Shown here: piece by piece, positions 7,586-15,997 of the stretch
Layout of the letters: the number at the start of each line of letters is the position of its first letter
Position numbering within the stretch: position 1 is the first letter of the stretch
NCBI RefSeq assembly: GCF_015714715.1
Contig: NZ_WAHS01000001.1
Location: forward strand, 930,001-994,000
DNA length: 64,000 bases
Source of the DNA: Aestuariivirga litoralis
GTDB lineage: Bacteria; Pseudomonadota; Alphaproteobacteria; Rhizobiales; Aestuariivirgaceae
Reading direction: 5' to 3'
Notes under the pieces: generated by a model
Databases searched by the model: none
Told to the model about the DNA's origin: nothing
The model's input: only the letters and a program-made list of their open reading frames with translations
Made by a program: the position numbers and the translations under genes

Positions 7586-8812
7586 ATGAAAGCTATGAAA
7601 CTTGCTCTCATCGGTACCGCTGCTCTGGCAGCCGTGTCGGTCAGCGCTCGCGCTGATGATCTGAACGCCCTCAAGGCCCAGATCGAAACGTTGAACGCTC
7701 GCGTTGCCTCGCTCGAAGCCACTCCTTCGGTTCCGGCTGGCTACCAGGCTGTGTCGTTCACCCGCAACGAAGCTGGTGAACATGTTATCTCGATCATGCC
7801 GACCGCTGATGCTCCTGCCGCTGCCACCATCGTGTGGTCGGGCTGGGTGCGCGCTGGTATCGTGGCCGGCCGTAACGTTGGCGACTATATGTCTGCCAGC
7901 AGCTGGCATCCGGTTGGTAGCTCCACCAACGCCAACTACTATGCTGGTAACGAATATGCTGCCGACATCCGCGCAGCTGCCGGCCTGAAGGTTGTTGCCA
8001 CCACCGACACCGCTGTGGGTGAAGTTGGCGTGTCGGTTGCCATGAAGGCAACTGGTTCGTCTGACATTTTCGCCAACGGCTCCAACTCGTCCTGGACCAA
8101 TAACGGCGGCAACCCGGCGTTCGTTTCTGACGGCTTCTACGGCTGGTGGAAAATGACCCCGAACCTGACCCTCAAGGGCGGCGTGTTCGGTTCGCTGTCG
8201 AAGAACGGCTATTCGTTCGACGCACAGTGCACCTGCGCCTATAACGACTATATCGGTGCTGTTTCGAAGGGCTCGCGCAGTTCGGATCCGGCTCAGGTCC
8301 AGATTGCTTATGCCGACGGCCCTCTGGGCATCGCCATCGCAGTTGAAGACGGCGACAATGACAGCGTCAACGCCAGCGCGTTCGGCGTAACCGGCAAGGC
8401 CACCTACAAGGGCGACACCTTCGGTGCCGACCTGTCGGGCGGCTATTGGGGCACGACGGACACCACGTCTGCTGAAGCTTCTTGGGTGATCGATGGTGGC
8501 ATCGGCGCCAAGCTGGGCATGTTCTCGGTTGGTGCTGCTCTCGGCATGGGCTCGGGCTTCAAAACGACCGACGACTTCACCAAGGTCAGCGCTTATGCAA
8601 TGGCTGCTCTGTCTGACAGCGCCGGCATTGAATTGGGCGTAGGCCACGTGTGGAACACGCAGCAGACCAACACGGATCGTACCGTGTTTGACGCTGCTCT
8701 GTACTACACTCCGGTCAAGCAGCTCACGGTTGGCCTGGAAGGCAGCTACGTTTCGGGTGGCCAGTTCGACGGCACCTACGTTGCTGCTCTCTACACGACC
8801 TTCAAGTTCTAA
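7586..8812 (+). CDS. Outer-membrane porin with N-terminal coiled coil
   Basis: A 408-residue exported beta-barrel protein. It starts at an ATG with GGGAGA nine bases upstream, has a clear signal peptide (MKAMKLALIGTAALAAVSVS, cut after ARA), then a short heptad segment (LNALKAQIETLNARVASLEA) that could trimerise, and then a Gly/Ser/Thr/aromatic-rich barrel of amphipathic strands ending in the C-terminal phenylalanine (TTFKF) that the BAM machinery recognises. It lacks the usual Rhizobiales Porin_2 opening motif, so I call it porin-like by architecture rather than by a specific family. The codon choice is restricted (GCT, GGT, GTT, AAC favoured), as in abundant proteins. A strong UUCG-loop terminator ends the transcript. 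Confidence 0.85.
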   Translation: MKAMKLALIGTAALAAVSVSARADDLNALKAQIETLNARVASLEATPSVPAGYQAVSFTRNEAGEHVISIMPTADAPAAATIVWSGWVRAGIVAGRNVGDYMSASSWHPVGSSTNANYYAGNEYAADIRAAAGLKVVATTDTAVGEVGVSVAMKATGSSDIFANGSNSSWTNNGGNPAFVSDGFYGWWKMTPNLTLKGGVFGSLSKNGYSFDAQCTCAYNDYIGAVSKGSRSSDPAQVQIAYADGPLGIAIAVEDGDNDSVNASAFGVTGKATYKGDTFGADLSGGYWGTTDTTSAEASWVIDGGIGAKLGMFSVGAALGMGSGFKTTDDFTKVSAYAMAALSDSAGIELGVGHVWNTQQTNTDRTVFDAALYYTPVKQLTVGLEGSYVSGGQFDGTYVAALYTTFKF

Positions 8813-8836
8813 TCTGACTTAAAGTCTGATTGACGG

Positions 8837-8867
8837 ACGGCCCGCTTCGGCGGGCCGTTTTGTTTTT
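8837..8867 (+). terminator. Intrinsic terminator of the porin gene
   Basis: A perfect 9-bp stem (8837-8845 with 8850-8858) closes a TTCG tetraloop and is followed by TTTTGTTTTT. This is a textbook strong terminator 24 bases after the porin stop, so the sulfotransferase genes downstream probably have their own promoter. Confidence 0.95.
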
Positions 8868-8921
8868 ATCCGTGCCAGTTCAGCGGCTTTACCTTTGGAT
8901 TCTGGTCTTCTAAATGGGTGT

Positions 8922-10553
8922 ATGCTGATCGCTGAAAACGCCCTTTCCAACAACTCCTATGACCAAGACCTCGCTCGGTTGGTGCATTCCCTCATGGGTG
9001 CGACCTCTGTCACTCAGCTTTCTCAAATAAAGGTATTTCACGCCAAATATCCGAATGAAGCTCACGCAAATTACCTGCTTGCGGACGCCATGGCCGCAAA
9101 CGGCCAGGAATTGATGGCAATTCCCTTCGCCCAGAAGGCTGTACATACGGGCAAGTTTCATCCTGACTATGCTGCGTTACTCATCACCATCTACACCCAG
9201 TTCTTTTTCCTGGAACAAATTGATCAATTGCTGCCGCTCGTTCTTGCCACAGGAAAAAGCTCTGCTGCACAGGATCAGGCGATAGGCAATTACTTCAGCA
9301 AGCTCGGTCGCCCAGAGAGTGCTGTGCCATATCTCAAACGTGCTTACGCAACACATGTAGAACCGATCGCAAAAAGGGGCGCTATCGGATTGGTCGTCAC
9401 CTGTTTGCGCGACTCAGGTCAGAATGATGAAGCCAGGGCGCTGCTTCAAGAGCTGCTGGCGGGGGAGGATACACGAGCGGAAGCGCTATCCGACCTCGCT
9501 CAGATAGCCCGTTCGGATGACGTTCCTGCGATTGAAGAGCAGATTGAATCACTTCTCGAAGAAAAAGATGCAGATGTATCTTTGACACCTCAAAGACTCG
9601 AAATTCTTCATCTCCAGCTTGGGAATCTCAAAGAAAAAAAAGGGCAGCATGATGCTGCCTTTGAAAACTGGCGCACGTCCCGGAGTTTTGTGAACAGAAC
9701 TTATAACGCCATAGCTACAGAACGCGGGATCAAGGACACGAAAGCTTTCTACAAACCAGATTTGTTCGATAGAACAGCACCTTATGCGAGTTTGGATGCT
9801 TCGCTGGTGTTCGTCATGGGCATGCCGCGTTCCGGTACAACGTTAACTGCGCAAATTCTATCGGCTCATCCGGATGGGGCGAGCGCTGGCGAACTGGCTC
9901 GGTTGGCGGCAGAAGCCAATGTATTCATGAGCAGGTATCACGTGGCAGGGGGGGTAAAGCAACTCTTGCTCGACGCCGAAAGTGGGGAGATTGCCGCTCG
10001 CACAGATGAATTCATCAAACTCGCCAAGCTGGTGGCAGGCAAGCCCGCCGCGAAGATAGTCGACAAAACGCCAACGCAGTTTCTTTCCGCCGGCTACATT
10101 CATCTCATTTTTCCCAATGCGAAGTTTATAAACGTAGAACGTCATCCGGCTGACGTGTTCATTTCAACTTATCAAAACAACTTCCAGCGCAGCTTCGAAT
10201 TTGCGTTCGATCAGAAAGACTTTGCCCACTTTTTTTTGCAACGCCATGAAATCCTGAAACATTGGAGAAGACTTTTCCCCGATAACATACTTGACGTTTC
10301 ATACGAGGCGTTGACCCGCAACCCGGAAGAGCAAGTGCGGCGCATTCTGGATTTCCTTGAGCTTGACTGGGATCCAGCCTGCCTAAAATTCTTTGAGCGT
10401 TCTTCCACCGTGCGCACCTTCAGCCGCGACCAGGTCCGCTCTGCGATCAACACCAAGTCCGTCGCCCGGTGGCGCAATTACGAAAAGCACCTCTCACCGT
10501 TGTTTGAATCGCTCGAAAAGGCCGGTTATTCTTACACTGAAACAGTGGTTTAA
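8922..10553 (+). CDS. TPR-sulfotransferase, first of three tandem paralogues
   Basis: A 543-residue two-part protein: about 250 residues of helical TPR-like repeats, then a PAPS-dependent sulfotransferase domain. The 5'-phosphosulfate loop is VFVMGMPRSGTTLTAQIL near residue 300; the 3'-phosphate binding segment is NVERHPADVFISTYQNN; DKTPTQFLSAGYIHL lies between. The protein ends with a tail (VRTFSRDQVR, RWRNYEKHL, AGYSY) shared with its neighbours. The family transfers sulfate from PAPS to an acceptor; TPR-fused members resemble protein-modifying sulfotransferases, but the acceptor here is unknown. The ATG at 8922 is chosen because it aligns with the start of the second copy; a TTG 27 bases upstream is also in frame. 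This copy is visibly AT-richer than the other two. Confidence 0.9.
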   Translation: MLIAENALSNNSYDQDLARLVHSLMGATSVTQLSQIKVFHAKYPNEAHANYLLADAMAANGQELMAIPFAQKAVHTGKFHPDYAALLITIYTQFFFLEQIDQLLPLVLATGKSSAAQDQAIGNYFSKLGRPESAVPYLKRAYATHVEPIAKRGAIGLVVTCLRDSGQNDEARALLQELLAGEDTRAEALSDLAQIARSDDVPAIEEQIESLLEEKDADVSLTPQRLEILHLQLGNLKEKKGQHDAAFENWRTSRSFVNRTYNAIATERGIKDTKAFYKPDLFDRTAPYASLDASLVFVMGMPRSGTTLTAQILSAHPDGASAGELARLAAEANVFMSRYHVAGGVKQLLLDAESGEIAARTDEFIKLAKLVAGKPAAKIVDKTPTQFLSAGYIHLIFPNAKFINVERHPADVFISTYQNNFQRSFEFAFDQKDFAHFFLQRHEILKHWRRLFPDNILDVSYEALTRNPEEQVRRILDFLELDWDPACLKFFERSSTVRTFSRDQVRSAINTKSVARWRNYEKHLSPLFESLEKAGYSYTETVV

Positions 10554-10639
10554 TCGGCATAACCCTTGACTTGCGATTGGCTGGGTTGAAAATCCGGCTT
10601 CGATCTTTACCTTCGAACCCAAGGCCACTAAATGGCCTT

Positions 10640-12289
10640 ATGCCATTGCTTCCAGCTTCCAAATTCACAGGTCCTTCTGACCGCGACCGGCAGCAGCTTC
10701 TTTTCTCGCTCATGGGCAAAGAGCCGGGTGCCCAACTGACATTGATCAAAGCCTTCCTGGGACGCTTTCCCAACGATATCCATGCGAACTATCTCATGGC
10801 CGACACCATGATGGCCGTGGGCCACGAATTGAACGCCATTCCATTCGCCCAGAGAGCAGTACAGCTCGGCCGCTTTGAACCCGACCATGTGGCGCTGCTG
10901 CTCAACCTCTATTGCAAGTTTCACTTTCTTGAGCAGGTGGATCGCCTGTTGCCCCAGGTCTTGGCCAGCGGCAAAAGTTCCGCCGAACAGGACCGAGCGA
11001 TCGGTAACTATTACAGCCGGATTGCCAAAGCAGAACTGGCTCTGCCCTATCTCAAAAGGGCTTGCGACACATTTGTTGACGTGCGCTCCAGGCATCGAAC
11101 CCTCGGCCTCCTTCTGGAATGCTTGCGAGATGCAAACCACAATGATGAGGCCAGAGCACTGATTGAGAAACAGGCTTCATCGGCAGATACACGCTCCTGG
11201 GCGCTGGGTGAGCTTGCTCAAATTGCCAGGCCGGATGAAACCGTTTCGCTGATCGAGCAGATCGAAACCCAACTTTTGGTGCCTGATGACAAAGACGATC
11301 CCCGGACGGCCAGCAGCAGAGAAGCGCTTTACCTCCAACTGGGCAACCTGAAAGCCCGGCAAGGCCGGCATGATGAGGCTTTTGAAGATTGGAAAGCGTC
11401 TCGTGCTCTCGTAAACCTGACATACAGTGCAGCTGCGAACGAGTACACCGTCAAGGAAACCAAATCTTTCTACCAGAAGAGCCTGTTTGAACGCACCCTG
11501 CCCTATGCAAATGCCGATGCATCGCTGGTGTTTGTGGTGGGCATGCCACGATCAGGAACCACGCTTGCGGCACAGATTCTCGCGGCACATCCACAAGCGG
11601 CCAGCGCCGGAGAATTGGTGCGGCTATCCGTCGAGGCGAAGTTTTTTACCGGCAGATATCATGTGGCGGGCGGGCTGAAACAGCTCCTTGCAGACGCGCA
11701 GGCCGGAGCCATCGCCAGCCGCACCGAAGATTTTCTGAAACTTGCCCGGCTTGTTGCCGGAAAGCCTGCCGCACGCCTCGTTGACAAAACGCCACTGCAA
11801 TTCCAGTCGGCGGGATATATCCATATGTGCTTCCCGCATGCGCGGTTCATCAACATGGAGCGCCATCCGGCCGATATTTTCATTTCCACCTACCAAAATG
11901 GATTTTCACAGGAATTCGGTTTTGCCTTTGATCAGGAGGCCTTTGCGCATTTCTTCCTCAAACGCCACGAAATCCTGAAATACTGGAGAAGCCTGTTTCC
12001 GGAAAAGATTTTGGACGTAGGGTATGAATCCCTCACCGCATCGCCGGACCTGCAGGTGCGGCGTATTCTGGACTTCCTCGCGCTTGACTGGGACCCCGCC
12101 TGCCTCAAATTCTTCGAGCATTCTTCGACCGTGCGCACGTTCAGCCGCGATCAGGTGCGTTCCGCGATCAACACAAAGTCAGTCGGCCGTTGGCGCAATT
12201 ATGAAAAACATCTCGGGCCGTTGTTTGAAGCTCTCGACAAAGCCGGCTATTCCTATCCTGAAAATTCTGCCGCGAACGGGGCCAATTAG
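10640..12289 (+). CDS. TPR-sulfotransferase, second of three tandem paralogues
   Basis: A 549-residue protein with the same layout as its left neighbour: TPR-like helices to about residue 260, then a PAPS sulfotransferase domain with GMPRSGTTLAAQILAAHPQ near residue 300, DKTPLQFQSAGYIHM and ERHPADIFISTYQNG. It is the closest relative of the first copy: long blocks match throughout, including YHVAGGLKQLL and EILKYWRSLFPEKILDVGYE. DNA differences fall mostly at third codon positions, which points to selection on the protein rather than recent duplication or gene conversion. It lies 86 bases after copy one and its TAG directly abuts the ATG of copy three. An in-frame TTG at 10571 would add 23 residues with no match in copy one. 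Confidence 0.9.
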   Translation: MPLLPASKFTGPSDRDRQQLLFSLMGKEPGAQLTLIKAFLGRFPNDIHANYLMADTMMAVGHELNAIPFAQRAVQLGRFEPDHVALLLNLYCKFHFLEQVDRLLPQVLASGKSSAEQDRAIGNYYSRIAKAELALPYLKRACDTFVDVRSRHRTLGLLLECLRDANHNDEARALIEKQASSADTRSWALGELAQIARPDETVSLIEQIETQLLVPDDKDDPRTASSREALYLQLGNLKARQGRHDEAFEDWKASRALVNLTYSAAANEYTVKETKSFYQKSLFERTLPYANADASLVFVVGMPRSGTTLAAQILAAHPQAASAGELVRLSVEAKFFTGRYHVAGGLKQLLADAQAGAIASRTEDFLKLARLVAGKPAARLVDKTPLQFQSAGYIHMCFPHARFINMERHPADIFISTYQNGFSQEFGFAFDQEAFAHFFLKRHEILKYWRSLFPEKILDVGYESLTASPDLQVRRILDFLALDWDPACLKFFEHSSTVRTFSRDQVRSAINTKSVGRWRNYEKHLGPLFEALDKAGYSYPENSAANGAN

Positions 12290-13909
12290 ATGAACAAGAA
12301 GGCTGCCCCCCTGCTCCAAGGAAATTACAGCGAAGATCGCGACAAGGTCCTCTCCTACCAGAAGCGCGGGCGGCTTGAACCGGCGCTGGCCCAGGCATTT
12401 TTGAGCAAGTATCCCGAGGATGTGCAGGCCAACGTTATTGTTGGTGAAATGTTGCTGACAGCCGGTGAAAACTTCCAGGCCATTGCATTCTATGAAAGAG
12501 CCGTGACGGGCAGCGGTTTTGAACCAGGCTATGTGGATATCCTGACGCGGCTCTATCTGGATCACCAGTTCTATGAAAACGCTGACAAGATGTTGCGCGA
12601 AGCCATTCGGCGCCATCCTCAATCCGCCACGGTTTTCGGAAATCTCGGAGAATTCTATTCAGTTCTGGGACGATCAGACCTCGCCATCAGCCACTACCGG
12701 GACGCACTCCGATTGTCACACGACAACGGGTATCGCCAGATCGTGAAGCGAGGCCTGGTTGAGGTGCTCCGGGCCTCCAACAGGAAAGATGAGGCTTTAA
12801 GCGTGCTCGCCGAGCTACAATCAGCACCTGGCCACAAGGCCTACAATGCTTTTACCACAGCGGATTTGACGCGGGCCAATCTGGAAAGCCCCGTGGTGCA
12901 AGACATCTTGAATTTGATTGATACATCGGCAGGTACGATCCCCCCGGGAGATCGTACGGCGCTTCTGCTTGGATATGGCCGCGCCGCCGAAAAGTCCAAA
13001 AATCATGACCTGGCCATGGAAAGCTGGCAGAAGGCCCGTGCCCTTAATCCGGCGCCATACGATGCCGGCGAAATCGAGAGCATCGTGGCAAAAAGTGTGG
13101 AGCTTTACACCAAACCCTTGTTTGACAAGACACGCGGCTTTGCCAACCGGTCGCATGCTCCCGTTTTTGTATTTGGCATGCCCCGCTCCGGCACCACACT
13201 TTGCGAGCAGATCCTTGATGCCCATCCCGATTGTGTTGGTGTTGGCGAGTTGGGCCGCATGGTGGTGCGTGGTGTTCCCTTCATCAAAAAATATGGTGTG
13301 CCAAGCGGGCCCGGAGAAATCTTCGCGAACGCCTTGAAGGGCAAACTTGTGGCGCGCGGGCAGGAATTCCTGACGGTTTCAAGTCTGGTCGCCAAACGTC
13401 CTGCAAAACTGGTTGTCGACAAGACTCCGACACAATTTCTGGCGGCTGGCTATATCCATCTGTGTTTGCCGTATGCGAAATTTATCAACCTAATGCGCCA
13501 TCCCGCCGATGTGTTCATTTCAACTTATCAAAATCACTTCACCGATACGTTCAGCTATGCGTTCAACCAGGTTAGCTTTGCGCATTTCTACCTGCACCGT
13601 GCGAAAATTCTGAAACATTGGCGTGCTGTTTTCGGCGAGCTTATTCTGGATCTTTCTTATGAAGAACTTGTCTCAGACCCCGAACCCCAGGTTCGGCGGA
13701 TGCTGGGCTTCCTCGGCTTGGACTGGGATCCGGCTTGCCTGCGTTTCCACGAATCCGGAAATGCCGTGCGCACCTTCAGCCGTGACCAGGTGCGGTCGGG
13801 CATCAACAACAAGTCCGTCGGCCGCTGGCGGAACTATGAAAAGCATCTTGGGCCGCTGTTTGAGGCATTAGGGAAAGCGGGTTATTCCTATCCTGAATCA
13901 GAGATTTAG
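12290..13909 (+). CDS. TPR-sulfotransferase, third of three tandem paralogues
   Basis: A 539-residue member of the same family, more diverged in the TPR half. The repeat region (YEDVQANVIVGEMLLTAGE-like helices, then VFGNLGEFYSVLGRSDLAISHY, a canonical TPR helix pair) is followed by GMPRSGTTLCEQILDAHPD near residue 295, DKTPTQFLAAGYIHL and MRHPADVFISTYQNH. The C-terminal tail VRTFSRDQVRSGINNKSVGR is almost unchanged from the other copies. The ATG follows the stop of copy two with no spacer (TAGATG), implying coupled translation. The three copies keep every recognisable PAPS contact, so all are probably active, perhaps on different acceptors chosen by the TPR part; that division is inferred. 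Confidence 0.9.
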   Translation: MNKKAAPLLQGNYSEDRDKVLSYQKRGRLEPALAQAFLSKYPEDVQANVIVGEMLLTAGENFQAIAFYERAVTGSGFEPGYVDILTRLYLDHQFYENADKMLREAIRRHPQSATVFGNLGEFYSVLGRSDLAISHYRDALRLSHDNGYRQIVKRGLVEVLRASNRKDEALSVLAELQSAPGHKAYNAFTTADLTRANLESPVVQDILNLIDTSAGTIPPGDRTALLLGYGRAAEKSKNHDLAMESWQKARALNPAPYDAGEIESIVAKSVELYTKPLFDKTRGFANRSHAPVFVFGMPRSGTTLCEQILDAHPDCVGVGELGRMVVRGVPFIKKYGVPSGPGEIFANALKGKLVARGQEFLTVSSLVAKRPAKLVVDKTPTQFLAAGYIHLCLPYAKFINLMRHPADVFISTYQNHFTDTFSYAFNQVSFAHFYLHRAKILKHWRAVFGELILDLSYEELVSDPEPQVRRMLGFLGLDWDPACLRFHESGNAVRTFSRDQVRSGINNKSVGRWRNYEKHLGPLFEALGKAGYSYPESEI

Positions 13910-14031
13910 GCGTAAGCTTCGATTTTCCGGTGCAGGAAAGCCACAACGCTTGCATCTTTTGTTGCCTTGCAGCGTGCAGCCTTGTTCGTGACTCAAATAT
14001 CGCCTAGAGCGGAGCCTCACCGGGTGCTACC

Positions 14032-14865
14032 TTGAATCGCTTTTTTCCCCTTACACTTATGCTCTCTGCTCTGCTGCTTTCGGCCTGCGTGGCTGACCAG
14101 GCGGTGGATATGGAAAGCCGTCCGATCGCACTTGACCAGAATGCTGAGCCTGCGGGTGCGGCCGGCGTCCAGAGTGCTGCTTCCGTGGCCAGCATGCTTC
14201 CTGCCACCGGCCCGACCTATGTGACCTTGACCGTGGCGCGGCAAAACGGCGGTTCGATGCCTTCGCCCAAGGATGGCACGACGGCAATCACCTCAGGCTC
14301 TGGCTTTGTGGTTTCGCCAGATGGCTTTGTGGTCACTGCGGCGCATGTGGCGGTCAACAAGGGCAATGAAATTTCAGCACGCGCTGCCAATGGGCGCATC
14401 TATAGCGGCACGGTGGTGGGCATCTATCCCGGCAATGATATGGCGCTGGTGAAGCTGCGTTCGTTCAATGGGCGCGATGTTGTACCGGCCTCGCCGGCCT
14501 GCGTGGCCGTAGGCTCGCCCATCTACACGCTGGGTAAGCCGCATGGCGCGGGTGATACCGCGCGCATCGGGACACTGCAGGCGATGCATTTCGGCCGTGC
14601 GGTGGCTTATGGCAATTTCGGCTATCCCGATGCCATGGTGCTGCATATGGGGACCCAGCGCGGCGAAAGCGGCGGTCCTGTGTTCAACGCCCAAGGCCAA
14701 TTGATCGGCATGGTGGTTTCAACCCTGTCGGATGAATCAGGGAATTCGATCACCATGGCGCATGCCATTCCGGCCAATACGATTGGCAAGTTCATCTGCA
14801 GCCAAGGCTCCTGCAGTTCGAACTGGCAAGCCATCGCCGCCAAGCCGGTTGACAGCTGCGGTTGA
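14032..14865 (+). CDS. Trypsin-like serine protease lipoprotein
   Basis: A 277-residue exported protease. The N-terminus (NRFFPLTLMLSALLLSAC) has a lipobox whose cysteine would be lipidated, placing the protein on the inner or outer membrane facing the periplasm. A chymotrypsin fold follows with a full catalytic triad: His105 in VTAAHVA, Asp136 in GNDMALVKL and Ser213 in RGESGGPVF. There is no PDZ domain, unlike DegP. The start is a TTG; the first ATG, 27 bases later, would remove the positive charges needed by the signal peptide. It lies 122 bases after the third sulfotransferase on the same strand, so it may belong to that cluster, but no shared promoter is proved. Confidence 0.87.
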   Translation: MNRFFPLTLMLSALLLSACVADQAVDMESRPIALDQNAEPAGAAGVQSAASVASMLPATGPTYVTLTVARQNGGSMPSPKDGTTAITSGSGFVVSPDGFVVTAAHVAVNKGNEISARAANGRIYSGTVVGIYPGNDMALVKLRSFNGRDVVPASPACVAVGSPIYTLGKPHGAGDTARIGTLQAMHFGRAVAYGNFGYPDAMVLHMGTQRGESGGPVFNAQGQLIGMVVSTLSDESGNSITMAHAIPANTIGKFICSQGSCSSNWQAIAAKPVDSCG

Positions 14866-14879
14866 CGCCGCGCTGAACC

Positions 14880-15851
14880 CTAAGGGATCAGAACTGTAGC
14901 GCCCGTGGTGCGCCGCGCCGCCAGGTCTTCATGCGCTTTGGCCGCATCAGCAAGCTTGTAGCGCTGGTTGATCTGGATCTTCACCTTGCCGGATTTGACG
15001 ACATTGACCAGATCACGCGCCGTGGCCTGGAAATCGGCATCGCTGGCCACATAGGTGCCCAAAGTGGGCCGAGTGACATAGAGCGAACCTTTGCCCGCCA
15101 ATATGCCGAGATTGAAAGCAGATACAGCACCTGAAGCGTTGCCGAAGGACACCAGCAGGCCCAGCGGGCTCAAGCAGTCGAGCGAGACATTGAATGTGGC
15201 CTGCCCCACGCCGTCATAGACAACCGGCACGCCCTTGCCCTTGGTGATTTCCTTCACACGGGCCACGACATCTTCGGTGCTGGAATTGATCACATGGGCA
15301 TAGCCATGCTTCCTGGCGATGGCGACTTTCTCGTCGGAGCCTACCGTACCGATGGCCTTCACGCCCAGCGCCTTGGCCCATTGGCCAAAGATCAAGCCCA
15401 CGCCGCCCGCAGCCGCGTGGAACAGCACGGTTTGGCCCTTCTTGACCTTGTAAGTGGCGCGCAGCAGGTAACGTGTGGTCATGCCCTTCAGCATCATGCC
15501 GGCGGCCACTTCGTCGCTGATCGCTTTTGGCAGTTTGACGAGCCGGTTGGCGGGAAAATTGCGCGCCTCCTGATAGGCGCCCAGAGCGCCGGTACCATAA
15601 GCCACCCTGTCACCCACCTTCAAGGCCTTTACACCCTTGCCAAGCTTGGTGACCACGCCTGCAGCCTCGTTGCCAAGGCCGGAGGGCAATGGGCTGGGAT
15701 AGAGGCCACTGCGGTAATAGGTATCGACGAAATTGAGGCCAATGGCCGTGTGGCGGAGTTGTACTTCGCCTGTGCCAGGCTCTTCCAAATTCACATCCTG
15801 CAGCTGTAAAACTTCTGGACCGCCTGTCCGTTCAAACCGAATTGCCTTCAT
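14880..15851 (-). CDS. NADPH:quinone oxidoreductase (zeta-crystallin type MDR)
   Basis: A 323-residue zinc-free medium-chain dehydrogenase/reductase that reduces quinones with NADPH. It has the QOR opening (MKAIRFERTGGPEVLQLQDV), the GNEAAGVV motif, NFVDTYYRSGLYP, and the nucleotide-binding loop HAAAGGVGLIFGQWAKALG. Cysteine ligands for structural zinc are absent, as expected. The ATG at 15851 is preferred over an in-frame GTG six bases upstream because AAGAGG lies seven bases before it. It is convergent with the protease lipoprotein gene (14-base gap) and divergent from an aminotransferase gene. E. coli QorA is the best-known relative; the physiological substrate here is not evident. Confidence 0.92.
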   Translation of the reverse strand: MKAIRFERTGGPEVLQLQDVNLEEPGTGEVQLRHTAIGLNFVDTYYRSGLYPSPLPSGLGNEAAGVVTKLGKGVKALKVGDRVAYGTGALGAYQEARNFPANRLVKLPKAISDEVAAGMMLKGMTTRYLLRATYKVKKGQTVLFHAAAGGVGLIFGQWAKALGVKAIGTVGSDEKVAIARKHGYAHVINSSTEDVVARVKEITKGKGVPVVYDGVGQATFNVSLDCLSPLGLLVSFGNASGAVSAFNLGILAGKGSLYVTRPTLGTYVASDADFQATARDLVNVVKSGKVKIQINQRYKLADAAKAHEDLAARRTTGATVLIP

Positions 15852-15997
15852 GCCCACACCTCTTGTTGTGCCAGATCATCGGATGCCGCAGCGCCGTGGT
15901 CAAGCGATGGGCCTTACAGGCTTCCATGTCATTTTGGAACTATGCAGAGTGGTCTGTTCTGTCTTAAGCAGTTCCATCATCTTCAAGGACTTCATCC

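Noticed and set aside
7583-8647. Open frame of 354 codons opposite the porin
   Set aside because: The porin has a signal peptide, ribosome binding site, barrel pattern and terminator. The antisense frame is unsupported.
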